The notes below the pieces were generated by a model. It did no database searches, had not been told where the DNA came from, and saw nothing but the letters and a program-made list of their open reading frames with translations. From positions 2,294,001 through 2,358,000 of the forward strand of contig NZ_JAIWZC010000001.1 of assembly GCF_020297485.1 (NCBI RefSeq): a DNA stretch of 64,000 bases. Direction: 5' to 3'. Origin of the DNA: Enterocloster clostridioformis. Its GTDB lineage: Bacteria; Bacillota; Clostridia; Lachnospirales; Lachnospiraceae. This document shows positions 9,115 through 18,719 of the stretch, piece by piece; position 1 is the stretch's first letter, and every line of letters starts with the position of its first letter. A program made the position numbers and the translations under genes.

Positions 9115-9176
9115 ATTATAGCTGATTTAGCGGAACAGGGAATCATTTTTTGAATCATTTAAGGTAAATTTAAGGT
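9115..9176. promoter_or_regulatory. Divergent control region with two sets of direct repeats
   Basis: Two tandem motifs sit between the regulator gene and the ABC operon. GAATCATT occurs at 9140-9147 and 9152-9159 (12-base period), and TTTAAGGT at 9158-9165 and 9169-9176 (11-base period). Eleven-base direct repeats are the usual binding pattern of OmpR-family regulators. A TATAAT hexamer for the minus-strand regulator lies at 9115-9120. No convincing -35 was found for either direction, which fits activator-dependent promoters. Confidence 0.5.
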
Positions 9177-9298
9177 TGGAGAAAGGCAGGCATAAGGAGG
9201 CCGCGTTATTCTGAATCCTAGAGAAAGCAGCAGAAAATCCGGATGAGGCTCTGACCTATGCCGTATGCCGCTTAATCGCAGACAAGGAGGATATCAAA

Positions 9299-10285
9299 AT
9301 GGCACAATATATCATTGAAACCAGCCAGCTGACAAAGACCTACCGCGGCACTCCCGCCGTGGACCACCTGGACCTTCGCATTCCCGAGGGCTCCATCTTT
9401 GGATTTTTAGGTCCTAACGGAGCCGGCAAAAGCACGACCATGAAAATGCTCCTGGGATTAATCAACCGGGACAGCGGAAGCATCCGCATCAACGGCACAG
9501 AACTGAATGACCACAGCCGCATTTCCATCCTGAGACAGGTGGGTTCCCTGATTGAGACTCCTTCCTATTATGGTAATCTTACCGCATATGAAAACCTTCA
9601 GATCAGCTGCATGTTGAGAGGTCTCCCTTACACGGAGATTGACCGGGTCCTGTCCATCGTACGCCTGGATGGTCAGAAAAAGAAACAGGCCGCGCATTAC
9701 TCCCTGGGCATGAAGCAGCGCCTTGGCCTGGCAAATGCTCTATTAGGCTCCCCAAAACTGGTACTTTTGGATGAACCCACCAACGGGCTGGACCCAGCCG
9801 GTATTCACGAGATGCGGGAGCTGATTAAAAGCCTTCCGGAACAGTTTGGAATGACGGTAATGGTATCCAGCCACCTCCTGGCGGAAATGGAACAGACCGC
9901 CGGCTGCATCGGCATCATATCCAGGGGACGGCTGATATTCCAGGATGCCCTGTCCATGCTCCAGGCGCGCAGCACCCGGCAGATTTATCTGCGTACCTCG
10001 GATGACACAGGCGCTGCCGCACTGCTCAGGGAAAACGGGGAGCTCTCTGCACTGCTTCGGGAAAATGAGGACCGTGCCGCCCTGCTTCTGAAAGGGAATG
10101 ACGCCGCGGACGGGTTCTGTTACTCCGCTGCTGACGGCATCCGCCTCCCCTTCCTTCCCGACCATATGCTGGCACAGATATTCCACATCTTGATGAATCA
10201 TGGGATTGATTTATACCGGGCCGAGGAGAAGCGGCAGAGCCTGGAAGATATCTACCTCAGTATGGTAAAGGAGGCGGGACTATGA
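9299..10285 (+). CDS. ABC exporter ATP-binding protein, BcrA/LanF type
   Basis: 328 residues. Walker A is GPNGAGKSTTMK (around residues 39-47), the signature is SLGMKQRLGLA, and Walker B is LVLLDEPTNGLDPAG, followed by the H-loop in VSSHLLAEME. The C-terminal extension of about 100 residues is typical of the bacitracin/lantibiotic immunity ATPases. AAGGAGG lies about ten bases upstream of the ATG. It overlaps the first permease gene by four bases. It probably powers removal of a membrane-active peptide. Confidence 0.9.
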   Translation: MAQYIIETSQLTKTYRGTPAVDHLDLRIPEGSIFGFLGPNGAGKSTTMKMLLGLINRDSGSIRINGTELNDHSRISILRQVGSLIETPSYYGNLTAYENLQISCMLRGLPYTEIDRVLSIVRLDGQKKKQAAHYSLGMKQRLGLANALLGSPKLVLLDEPTNGLDPAGIHEMRELIKSLPEQFGMTVMVSSHLLAEMEQTAGCIGIISRGRLIFQDALSMLQARSTRQIYLRTSDDTGAAALLRENGELSALLRENEDRAALLLKGNDAADGFCYSAADGIRLPFLPDHMLAQIFHILMNHGIDLYRAEEKRQSLEDIYLSMVKEAGL

Positions 10286-11043
10286 GTATAAAAACAGAAT
10301 TCATCCTGGAGATGCGCAAGCTGCGCCGCCGGCATATCCCGCTTCTGTTCCTGATGATATTTGCCCTCATCACGGCCTGGACGTGCTGGTGCATGGACGA
10401 TTTAGACATTACACGCCTGAACGATGCGAGCGCTATGCTGTTTACCAATCTGCTTCTGATGAACACCATCCTGTGCCCTATTGTTCTGGCTGCTCTGGCC
10501 AGCCGGATGTGTGATATGGAACAGATGGGAAATACTTACAAATGGATCTGTACCATGCAGAAACCGGAACACGTCTACCGCGGGAAAGCAGCGGCCGGCA
10601 GTTTTTATATCATCCTGTTTGCACTCATGCAGACACTCCTGTTCTGGGCTGTTTCACGGTCATATGACGGAGGGGCCGCGTCCCATCTGACGGAATATTT
10701 TACAACCATATGTCTGACTTCCCTGTGCATATTTATCCTTCAGCTGAACCTCTCCCTCAAGTTCACCAACCAGCTGACACCCATCTTCATAAGCATAGGA
10801 GGCACATTTACCGGGCTGTTCTCCTGGTTTTTAAACAGATGGCCGCTGCGCTGTCTGATACCGTGGGGATATTATGCATCGCTGTGCAATGTGGGATATG
10901 CATATGATGAGTCCACGCGCTACACTGCCTATAGCTGGAATACGTATCCTTTCTTCTGGATGGCCATCCTGGCTGCGGCAATCATAATTCTGTACCGTTA
11001 CGGCCAAAAACATTTTTTAGAAACGGTCCGTGAAACCATGTAA
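10282..11043 (+). CDS. Lantibiotic-protection-type ABC permease (EpiE/MutE-like)
   Basis: 253 residues with about six hydrophobic segments (IPLLFLMIFALITAWTCW, LLMNTILCPIVLAALA, FYIILFALMQTLLFWAV, LCIFILQLNLSL, MAILAAAIIILY). Size and pattern match permeases of lantibiotic-immunity exporters. Its start overlaps the ATPase stop, and the second permease follows after 13 bases, so the three genes are one transcription unit. Confidence 0.8.
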   Translation: MSIKTEFILEMRKLRRRHIPLLFLMIFALITAWTCWCMDDLDITRLNDASAMLFTNLLLMNTILCPIVLAALASRMCDMEQMGNTYKWICTMQKPEHVYRGKAAAGSFYIILFALMQTLLFWAVSRSYDGGAASHLTEYFTTICLTSLCIFILQLNLSLKFTNQLTPIFISIGGTFTGLFSWFLNRWPLRCLIPWGYYASLCNVGYAYDESTRYTAYSWNTYPFFWMAILAAAIIILYRYGQKHFLETVRETM

Positions 11044-11056
11044 GGAGGAATAACTG

Positions 11057-11782
11057 ATGATAGTAAAAGCAATTATCTGTGAACGCATGAAATGCAGAGG
11101 AACCCTGATATGGCCGGCCTTTCTGCTGATTCCTGTCATCCCCATCCTGCTCGGCGCCGGAAATTACCTGTCCAATCTTGATTTGTTAAAATCCGGATGG
11201 TATTCCTACTGGACTCAGGTGACATTATTTTATGCCACATTCTTTTTTGCTCCCTTGATCGGCGCATACTGCGCGTTTTTATGGAGATATGAGAATTTTA
11301 ACAGCTGCCGGAATACCCTGTTCGCCTGCCCGGTATCCTATCACACCATCTACCTGTCCAAGTTCATCCTGGTATGCGCTATTTCCGGACTGACACAGAT
11401 ATGGTTTGCCCTGCTCTTTTTCGCCTCCGGAAAAGTCATTGGCCTGCCGGATCTGCCGCCCGGCGATCTCTGTTTCTGGATGATCCGCGGACTGGCCGGA
11501 GCCTTTGTGATTGCCGCCCTGCAGTTTCTGGTTGCCACGGAAATACGAAGCTTTGCCACTCCCATTGCCGTTGGCCTGGCAGGCGGCGTTACAGGCATAA
11601 TTGCCGCCAATACGAAGGCCGGACTCCTGTGGCCCTATTCCCAGATGCTCCTGGGCATGAATTCCAACAAATCGGAGGATGTGCTGGGGCAGAATACCGT
11701 GTTATTCTTTGTGATATGCGCGGTTTATCTGCTGGGGGTATCTTTGACGGGAATTGGAAGAATAAAGAATAAGATAGGATAG
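11057..11782 (+). CDS. Lantibiotic-protection-type ABC permease (MutG-like)
   Basis: 241 residues with six predicted membrane helices (LIWPAFLLIPVIPILLG, ATFFFAPLIGAYCAFLW, LSKFILVCAISGLTQIWFALL, AGAFVIAALQFLVAT, IAVGLAGGVTGIIAA, FFVICAVYLLGVSL). GGAGG precedes the ATG. It pairs with the preceding permease to form a heteromeric channel in the family. The operon ends at the terminator at 11804. Confidence 0.8.
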   Translation: MIVKAIICERMKCRGTLIWPAFLLIPVIPILLGAGNYLSNLDLLKSGWYSYWTQVTLFYATFFFAPLIGAYCAFLWRYENFNSCRNTLFACPVSYHTIYLSKFILVCAISGLTQIWFALLFFASGKVIGLPDLPPGDLCFWMIRGLAGAFVIAALQFLVATEIRSFATPIAVGLAGGVTGIIAANTKAGLLWPYSQMLLGMNSNKSEDVLGQNTVLFFVICAVYLLGVSLTGIGRIKNKIG

Positions 11783-11803
11783 ATTTCCTATAATAACGAA
11801 GGA

Positions 11804-11831
11804 GCCGGAAGCCCGGGAATGGGCTTCCGGC
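11804..11831 (+). terminator. Terminator of the ABC exporter operon
   Basis: An 11-bp perfect stem (11804-11814 with 11821-11831, GCCGGAAGCCC arm) and six-base loop lies 20 bases after the last permease. A weak T-tract (CTTTTACC) follows about ten bases later. Confidence 0.6.
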
Positions 11832-11891
11832 GCTCAAGCGCTTTTACCTCCGCTCTTTATCCAGCTATCTCTTTTCTGTTAAAACAGCTCG

Positions 11892-12695
11892 TCAAAGCAG
11901 CTTCACTTTCTCTTTCTGACTTTTCCGATATTCAGTGGGCGAAACCCGGAATCTTTCTTTGAACACTCGGTTAAATGTCCTCTGACTATCAAATCCACTG
12001 TCCAAGCAGATATTAGTAATCGAATCCTCCGTGTTCTCCAATCGGCGACGAGCATAATCTAACCTCGTATCATTCAGATACTGCTTAAAATTACTATGAA
12101 ACGTCTTTGAAAAAATGCGAGATAAAACATACTTACTAACCCCTAAGTCTTTCGCCATATCTTCTAAAGAAAACGTATTTTTGAAATTGCCTGACACATA
12201 GGCAACTGTCTGGTAAATGAGATCATCGCTTCCAACGCTTCTTTTTTCTACTAATTTGAAGTTTCTGATACATCTTGCCAGGACAATCTGTAAATATGCT
12301 TGTACAATCGCAAATTCCGTCTGTTTTGTTTTCATAACCGCCCCAAGCGCACGATACGTTTCTCTGTCCACGTCACCAGCTTTTATTATCGGATATTCCG
12401 GCGCATAGTTTAGCAATATCTCATCAAAAGTACTCAAAACAAACGGCGGGGATTTTATAAAAACAGCCACACTCTCCCTATCCGTAAAAACCTGATAATG
12501 GTGAATGATATTGGGAAATACAAAACCTATATCTCCATTCTCCATATGATACAGTTCCTGCCCAACTCCCAATTCCAAAGCACCCTCTGTTACCCATACA
12601 ATTTCCAAAGCATTGTGCAGATGTGGAGATACATGTCTTGCCACTCTTTTTACTGCCAGAATTTCTTCTTCCGTATCTACAAATGATAAATGCAC
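11892..12695 (-). CDS. AraC-family transcriptional regulator
   Basis: 267 residues. The N-terminal cupin sensor (HLHNALEIVWVTEGALELG, NGDIGFVFPNIIHHYQVF) is followed by two helix-turn-helix motifs at the C-terminus (SLEDMAKDLGVSKYVLSRIF and ITNICLDSGFDSQRTFNRVF, then FRVSPTEYRK). It reads in the same direction as the lacZ/GPH operon but is separated from it by an oppositely oriented small frame. It may respond to the same or a related glycoside. Confidence 0.85.
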   Translation of the reverse strand: MHLSFVDTEEEILAVKRVARHVSPHLHNALEIVWVTEGALELGVGQELYHMENGDIGFVFPNIIHHYQVFTDRESVAVFIKSPPFVLSTFDEILLNYAPEYPIIKAGDVDRETYRALGAVMKTKQTEFAIVQAYLQIVLARCIRNFKLVEKRSVGSDDLIYQTVAYVSGNFKNTFSLEDMAKDLGVSKYVLSRIFSKTFHSNFKQYLNDTRLDYARRRLENTEDSITNICLDSGFDSQRTFNRVFKERFRVSPTEYRKSQKEKVKLL

Positions 12696-12846
12696 TGATA
12701 AATTCCTCCTCTCCCTTGCTCATGATTCTGCATTGTCACCTTATATCTACTGCAAAATTTGGCTATTCTTTCTTTTCTTTTGGCAAGCAATATTATTTCT
12801 CCTGTCATATAATAAACACATAACCAAGAACAAGGAGGAAGGTAAA

Positions 12847-12924
12847 ATGAGTAAGCTTAAACAGTATTTCAATATCCTTTTAACTTTTTACGCCGACTAT
12901 TTTAACCATATATATCGCGCATAG
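12847..12924 (+). CDS. Possible 25-residue peptide
   Basis: A 25-codon frame starts with ATG at 12847 and ends with TAG. It is preceded by an excellent ribosome site (AAGGAGG, spacing about eight) and, about 30 bases further up, by a TATAAT hexamer (near 12809), although no matching -35 was found. The peptide is MSKLKQYFNILLTFYADYF followed by NHIYRA: aromatic, basic, weakly amphipathic. It lies convergent to the GPH symporter gene. It is either a genuine small protein or the front end of a gene whose body has been lost. I do not recognise it. Confidence 0.4.
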   Translation: MSKLKQYFNILLTFYADYFNHIYRA

Positions 12925-12927
12925 TTA

Positions 12928-14310
12928 TCAAAAAGACTGAGTATTTCCTGATACCATTCCTTTTTTCGCCCGGATTTTATCATTTGCTTCCTCAACATTT
13001 ATCCTGGAGAGGACAAACATAATAAGCACGTCAAAAATCAGCGGCAGCCACAGATACATAAACTGAAGCATACTGATACAAGATTCCGGCTGCGTTTCTG
13101 CCGTTCCTACATAACCGCTTAATTCAAGCAGCCATCCTACAACAGCAGTTCCAATACCCCCGCCAAGCTTAATCCCTAATGAGGTACAGGAATACATGGT
13201 TCCTTCTACCTTTTTCCCTTTCGTCAGATATGTGTATTCTGAACAAGATGCAATCACTGCATTCATATCTCCCTGCCAAGGCCCCTGGCCAAACGCTGCC
13301 ACCGCTGTAAATAGCAGCATCAACGGAACACTTTCCATATACCCCGCAACAACTACCAGGGCTCTTCCAGCCACCGCAAGCATATAACCTCTTAAGTTCA
13401 GCTTATACATTCCATTCCATTTTCCTACCAATGTGGGCGTGAAAATCAGAGCGATAATCAAAGGAATGTTTACTGCCCACGAAAATACTCCGAACAAATT
13501 TTTATTCTTCAGAACCCATGTTGCATAGAAGATACCCGCTCCGATCATAGCAGTGTACAACTGCTGTAAGATATAGACTCCACAAATCATGAGGTAATAT
13601 TTATTTGCAATAATCAGTCTAAACGCATCAACGGCACTGTATTTTTCTTCCTTAGATTGATCCGCTGAAATTAATTCCTCCTCTGGAAGTTCCTTTACAG
13701 AAAGCCCTGAAATAGTATTTACAATAAGGCCAATCACGGCATAAATAATTGCAACCGTTCTCCATGCTTCGGCGCCTCCACCACAGAAATCCACGAAGAT
13801 CACTGTGACAGACTGAATGAGCAGGCTCGTTGAAAATGCAAAGATGAAACGATAAGACCCCATCTGTACACGTTCTTTGCTGTTTTTTGTCACTAGAGAG
13901 GTGAGGGCTGAATACGCAATATTATTTGCCGTATAGAACACTCCATTCAGCAGTGTATACGCAATAAAAAACCATGCGTACTGTGCTGTTTTGCCCCAAC
14001 TGATTGGAACTGCAAACACAGCGATCAGTGTGATTGCACACCCGATATACCCATAAATCATCCAGGGTCTTGCTTTTCCCAGCTTCGTATGGGTTTTATC
14101 AATCAAGGAACCGAAAATAATATCTGTAAATCCATCAAAAATCTTAGATACCGCAATTAGTGTTCCGATTATCCCGGATGCCAGCCCAATCGTATCTGTT
14201 AAATAAATCATAACGAACGATGTTAAAAATGCGTATACCACATTTCCGGCAATGTCACCCGATCCGTATCCCACTTTGTTATACCACTTCAAGTACGTTT
14301 TTTCTCCCAT
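12928..14310 (-). CDS. GPH-family glycoside:cation symporter
   Basis: 460 residues with about twelve membrane segments. The hallmark GPH regions are present: YGSGDIAGNVVYAFLTSFVM near the N-terminus, the loop FGSLIDKTHTKLGKARPWM, and QGPWQGDMNAVIASCSEY in the second half. It follows the LacZ gene by about 90 bases on the same strand, so it most likely imports the beta-galactoside that LacZ cleaves. Confidence 0.88.
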   Translation of the reverse strand: MGEKTYLKWYNKVGYGSGDIAGNVVYAFLTSFVMIYLTDTIGLASGIIGTLIAVSKIFDGFTDIIFGSLIDKTHTKLGKARPWMIYGYIGCAITLIAVFAVPISWGKTAQYAWFFIAYTLLNGVFYTANNIAYSALTSLVTKNSKERVQMGSYRFIFAFSTSLLIQSVTVIFVDFCGGGAEAWRTVAIIYAVIGLIVNTISGLSVKELPEEELISADQSKEEKYSAVDAFRLIIANKYYLMICGVYILQQLYTAMIGAGIFYATWVLKNKNLFGVFSWAVNIPLIIALIFTPTLVGKWNGMYKLNLRGYMLAVAGRALVVVAGYMESVPLMLLFTAVAAFGQGPWQGDMNAVIASCSEYTYLTKGKKVEGTMYSCTSLGIKLGGGIGTAVVGWLLELSGYVGTAETQPESCISMLQFMYLWLPLIFDVLIMFVLSRINVEEANDKIRAKKGMVSGNTQSF

Positions 14311-14397
14311 AATACGCTCCTTCCCGAAGCTGCCTGAACGTTCAATGCCAGGCAGCGATTTTAGATGTTTTCATTGTCTTATGGCTGCTCACCGTTG

Positions 14398-17300
14398 TTA
14401 CTTTGTGCCTTTCACAAATGGAACCAGAGTAAGTCCAAACTGAAACTCGGTTTCATCAAACCTGTACTTCTCCAGGACAACAGGGCCACAACTATTCGAT
14501 CCTATTCCATTTAATGCATAATCCAAACATAGTATTGTACTGTCAGCTGCGCATAATTCATAGTTATGCGCAGCTCTTTCCAATTCTTCCTGCGTGTAAT
14601 GCGAAGCATTGAATGAAAAGGACTTCTTTGCAACAGCCGCAATTCCATACTGTGAACCAGAAAGCTCCAGATAATCACAGTCATAGTGACTTCCATTTTC
14701 CTGCGGGCGAATGTAATCCTCATGTAAGTCACATACCTTCGACCGATAAAGCCCATGACTCGCTGCTCTATGTTTATCTCTGTAGCTTTCCTGAGGACCC
14801 ATTCCATAATAACAGGCATTTTCCATGCTCTTATCAAGGAAAAGCCTCAAACCAAATCTCGGAAGTTCTGGAAATTCCCCATCTTTCAACACTGTAAATT
14901 CAGAAGATACTTTTCCGCTGGCGTCTACTATCCACTTGATTTTTACGTCCATGATTTTTTGCACTGTTGCAGCGACTATCGCTGAATAAGCCAAAATTTC
15001 CACACCATTTCTGTTCTGGCAAACCTCAATATCATAAGCTCTCGTATATGCTTCATGGTAATGGGCTTTTTTCCAGACTTCTTTCATATACATATCGTTA
15101 TCCGTTGGTGCTCTCCAAATATTCAGTTCCATAGGACGCTTCAGATAATTTCTTCCGGCAAACTGAATTTGCTCAAAAAGGGCTGTTCGTTTATCTATGA
15201 TGTAAACAAAGTCGGCTGCCTTTATTTCGATTTGAGTGTCTTTTTCCTTTACTTGGATTTCTGTACCCTCTGCAATTCTGTTTAACCACTGTTCTGCCTG
15301 ACGGGTTTTTAAGTGGCTGCCAGAAAGCTGTATCTCATCAAAGCCCAGCACATGATTTTTTTCCAAAAGAGCAGCCGATTTCTTCAACCGGTAAATTAGT
15401 TTTAAATAAACCTTCCCATTCCCCGGTATAGAAAGCTCCAGCTTTGTTTTTCCCTCTTGGTGGGGCGCTACTGAAAAAGCGGGCAATTTCCCTTTACTAA
15501 TAATCAAGCCATCCTGCGTCACTTCATAAGAAATTTCCACATAGTCCTTCAGATCATCAAAATCCATATAATTGTGTAAAATCAACTCTCCGCTGTCCAA
15601 ATCATAGGAAACAACTCTTGCCGGACGATACACATTTTTATATTCCAGAAGTCCGGTATGGGGAGTACGGTCCGGATAAACCAGTCCATCCACACAGAAA
15701 TTCCCATCATGGATGCTCTCTCCATGATCGCCGCCATAATAATACATAGGCGTTCCATTTTCCGTTTTTCCATGTGCTATCGCATGATCGCACCATTCCC
15801 AGACAAAACCTCCGCATATCCGGTCATCGCTCTGAATCATTTGAAAATAATCTTCAAAATCACCGGGGCCATTTCCCATGCTATGGCAATATTCAACCAG
15901 CAGAAATGGCTTACTTCCATCCTTCTCCAAATATTCCTCTATTTCTTCCAGTGCCGGATACATGCGGCTATACAGATCCAGATTATGGTACTGATAGGTT
16001 ACGTTATAATTCCGATACCTGGCGCTTTCGTATTGTGTAAGTCTTGCGGGATCGAATGTTTTTGTCCACTCCAGTGCCTTTTCAAAATTGCAGCCATAAG
16101 CACTTTCATTTCCCATAGACCACATAACGATGCAAAAACGGTTCTTATCCCGCTGAATCATACGCTGTACACGGTCAAGAATCGACTGCTCCCAAGCCGG
16201 ATCATCCGCTATCTTCTCATTCCAGCGACTAAAGCGGTTATAATCGGTATCCTCTTTCCGATATAACATGAACGGCCCATGCGCTTCAATATCCGCCTCG
16301 TCAATAACTATAAATCCATATTTATCGCACATCTGATAAAAATACGGCGCATTCGGGTAATGGCTGGAACGAATCGCATTAAAATTATGCTGTTTCATCA
16401 ATATCATATCCGTCTTTATCTGTTTTGCACCCACAACTCCTGTTTCCGGCTCAGAATCGTGACGGTTCACACCGCGGAATTTGATTTTCTCACCGTTGAA
16501 ATAAATCACTTTATCGTAAATTTCAATCGTGCGTAAAGCTACCGCATCCACAATCACTTCATATTTCGATTCCAGAATCACCGTATAAAGATATGGATTT
16601 TCCGTATTCCAAAACACCGGACAAAAGATTTCAAATTCTATGATTCCATCTTTCTCTATCGTCCCTTGAGAAACAACAGCTCCGTTTTTATCTTCAACTC
16701 TTATGTTCAGATGAATCGGCTGATAAAACTGTATATCTAACTTTATCCTGGCGACTTCTTTGGAAACCTCTGTCGTTATGCGATAATCGCACACAGCCCG
16801 TTCCGGACGTTTTAAAATGTACACATCTCTGAAGATTCCACTCATTCGGAATTTATCCTGATCTTCCAGATACGAACCATCACACCACTTCAGAACCAAC
16901 ACTGCAATGATATTCTCTCCATCTTTCAAAAAGGAAGTAACATCAAATTCACTCACTGCATGAGATATCTGGCTGTATCCTACATATTTTCCATTCAACC
17001 AGACATAAAAGCAGCTATCTACTCCCTCAAAATTCAGGTATGCTTTTGGCGCCGTTTTTTCACTCTGGTAAAAAAATGTATGAACATAAGCTCCGCACGG
17101 AATATCCTGCGGAACATAAGGCGGATCAAACGGAAATGGATAACGGATATTCGTGTACTGATGCATATCGTATCCTTCCATTTGCCATATGCCTGGGACT
17201 CTCATTTCATCAAAATCTGATACGTCATAATCCGTTTCGTAGAACGATTCCTTCACATCGTAAATGCTTTCAAAATAACGAAATTTCCAGTTTCCATTTA

Positions 17301-17439
17301 ATAGCTGCAAACGATCTGACTTTTCTCTATGCTCTGTCAAATCATCCATTCTTTTTGATGCCGGCATGTAGTACGCTCTTGGCGGCATTGTGTTTTCATG
17401 CAGCACGCTTAAATCTTCATAATAACGTGGTACGATCAT
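14398..17439 (-). CDS. lacZ: Beta-galactosidase, GH2 family
   Basis: 1,013 residues from the ATG at 17439, chosen because AAGGAGGG lies just upstream; a frame to 17472 lacks this. Domains in order: sugar-binding jelly roll (about 40-220), immunoglobulin-like domain, TIM barrel, and C-terminal Bgal_small domain. The acid/base glutamate is in VMWSMGNESAYG (about E445) and the nucleophile in LLVEYCHSMGNGPG (about E516). No signal peptide, hence cytoplasmic. It is the first gene of an operon with the GPH symporter and is divergent from an AraC regulator. Substrate is lactose or another beta-galactoside. Confidence 0.93.
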   Translation of the reverse strand: MIVPRYYEDLSVLHENTMPPRAYYMPASKRMDDLTEHREKSDRLQLLNGNWKFRYFESIYDVKESFYETDYDVSDFDEMRVPGIWQMEGYDMHQYTNIRYPFPFDPPYVPQDIPCGAYVHTFFYQSEKTAPKAYLNFEGVDSCFYVWLNGKYVGYSQISHAVSEFDVTSFLKDGENIIAVLVLKWCDGSYLEDQDKFRMSGIFRDVYILKRPERAVCDYRITTEVSKEVARIKLDIQFYQPIHLNIRVEDKNGAVVSQGTIEKDGIIEFEIFCPVFWNTENPYLYTVILESKYEVIVDAVALRTIEIYDKVIYFNGEKIKFRGVNRHDSEPETGVVGAKQIKTDMILMKQHNFNAIRSSHYPNAPYFYQMCDKYGFIVIDEADIEAHGPFMLYRKEDTDYNRFSRWNEKIADDPAWEQSILDRVQRMIQRDKNRFCIVMWSMGNESAYGCNFEKALEWTKTFDPARLTQYESARYRNYNVTYQYHNLDLYSRMYPALEEIEEYLEKDGSKPFLLVEYCHSMGNGPGDFEDYFQMIQSDDRICGGFVWEWCDHAIAHGKTENGTPMYYYGGDHGESIHDGNFCVDGLVYPDRTPHTGLLEYKNVYRPARVVSYDLDSGELILHNYMDFDDLKDYVEISYEVTQDGLIISKGKLPAFSVAPHQEGKTKLELSIPGNGKVYLKLIYRLKKSAALLEKNHVLGFDEIQLSGSHLKTRQAEQWLNRIAEGTEIQVKEKDTQIEIKAADFVYIIDKRTALFEQIQFAGRNYLKRPMELNIWRAPTDNDMYMKEVWKKAHYHEAYTRAYDIEVCQNRNGVEILAYSAIVAATVQKIMDVKIKWIVDASGKVSSEFTVLKDGEFPELPRFGLRLFLDKSMENACYYGMGPQESYRDKHRAASHGLYRSKVCDLHEDYIRPQENGSHYDCDYLELSGSQYGIAAVAKKSFSFNASHYTQEELERAAHNYELCAADSTILCLDYALNGIGSNSCGPVVLEKYRFDETEFQFGLTLVPFVKGTK

Positions 17440-17539
17440 AAATTCCCTCCTTGAATATGCACTTTTTATCACACAATAAATTTTCTTTCATCGGCTGCGC
17501 TTTATTTGTTACTGTAATCATACGTCAGTATTCAAAATA

Positions 17540-17584
17540 TGTCTATAAACCGGAATAGACATTTTATGCACAAAATGATACAAT
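17540..17584 (+). promoter_or_regulatory. AraC promoter with overlapping inverted repeat
   Basis: TAGACA (17556-17561), a 17-base spacer and TACAAT (17579-17584) make a good sigma-A promoter for the AraC gene at 17631. The inverted repeat TGTCTAT-8-ATAGACA (17540-17561) covers the -35 box. It is a candidate operator, either for autoregulation or for control of the divergent lacZ operon. Confidence 0.6.
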
Positions 17585-17630
17585 ATAAAAAAGGCAGCGT
17601 CATCACTTATTTTAAAGGGGGTTCTCCGCC

Positions 17631-18521
17631 ATGTATATGAACAACGGTTACTTAAATCAATCTCATCTCGACTTCAAAGACAAAAGCCAACCACTGATTG
17701 TTGGAAGCTGCGGCACATACAGACTATCTACGCTTCCTAAATTACCAACCTATCGTCCGCGGGGGCGCTTGGATTTTCAAATCATCTACGTTGCTTCCGG
17801 ATGCGGCCATTTTCATTTCGACAAACCGGAAAATGAAACCATCGTTCATGCCGGCAATATTGTTTTATACCGTCCAAAGGAATTTCAAAAATATGAATAC
17901 TACGGTGAAGATAAAACCGAGGTGTACTGGATTCACTTTACAGGAAATAATATAAAAAATATCTTGCGAAAATATGGGTTCGCAGACAACCGCAGAATCT
18001 TTCCGGTAGGTACTGCTTTGGAGTATGAACAAATTTTCAAACGTATCATATTAGAATTGCAAAAATGCCAAAGTAATTATGAAGAAATGATGACGCTCTT
18101 ATTGCGCCATTTATTGATCATTTTCCAGCGGGAATTAACCAAAGAACATACCTTAAAAAATGACTATATGATTCACGAAATAGATAACGCTATAACTTAC
18201 TTTATGGAAAATTATAATCGGGAGATTAATATAGAGGAATATGCTTCATCCAGAGGAATGAGTGTCAGTTGGTTTATTCGCAACTTTAAAAAATATACAG
18301 GCTCCACACCCTTACAATATATCGTTTCTATCCGCGTCAATAACGCACAAACTTTATTGGAAACCACAAATTATGCAGTCAATGAAATATCGCGCATCGT
18401 AGGGTATGATAACCAGCTGTATTTCAGCCGCCTGTTTCATAAACTAAAGGGATATTCTCCAACAGAATATCGTAAAACCAAGTCATCCTGCACCAGCCAT
18501 TTTTCAATCTGGCTGACCTGA
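17631..18521 (+). CDS. AraC-family transcriptional regulator (divergent from lacZ)
   Basis: 296 residues. N-terminal cupin domain (RLDFQIIYVASGCGHFHFD, NIVLYRPKEFQKYEYYG) and C-terminal AraC DNA-binding domain (NIEEYASSRGMSVSWFIRNF, VNEISRIVGYDNQLYFSRLF, GYSPTEYRK). It starts MYMNNGYLNQ behind a GGGGG site. Its divergent placement next to lacZ and the GPH symporter makes it the probable activator of that operon in response to the imported sugar. Confidence 0.88.
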   Translation: MYMNNGYLNQSHLDFKDKSQPLIVGSCGTYRLSTLPKLPTYRPRGRLDFQIIYVASGCGHFHFDKPENETIVHAGNIVLYRPKEFQKYEYYGEDKTEVYWIHFTGNNIKNILRKYGFADNRRIFPVGTALEYEQIFKRIILELQKCQSNYEEMMTLLLRHLLIIFQRELTKEHTLKNDYMIHEIDNAITYFMENYNREINIEEYASSRGMSVSWFIRNFKKYTGSTPLQYIVSIRVNNAQTLLETTNYAVNEISRIVGYDNQLYFSRLFHKLKGYSPTEYRKTKSSCTSHFSIWLT

Positions 18522-18570
18522 GATTTTACTCCACATCCTCTTTTCCCCATCTCACATCTATGAAAAGGCA

Positions 18571-18623
18571 AAAAAACGAGGGGAAAACCGGCCATTTTTT
18601 GCCCGGTTTTCCCCTCGTTTTTT
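18571..18623. terminator. Strong bidirectional terminator
   Basis: A perfect 20-bp stem (18572-18591 with 18603-18622) of AAAAACGAGGGGAAAACCGG type with an 11-base loop. A-rich and T-rich ends give a U-tract on either strand. It ends the AraC gene and probably shields it from the minus-strand genes to the right. Confidence 0.9.
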
Positions 18624-18719
18624 CAGCCAAAACCGCTATATCTCGTGGTTAATGCACTCTACTTCTTAAACCACAATTCCTCATCATTATTACCACCTCC
18701 ACATTTATTATTGTTCTAT

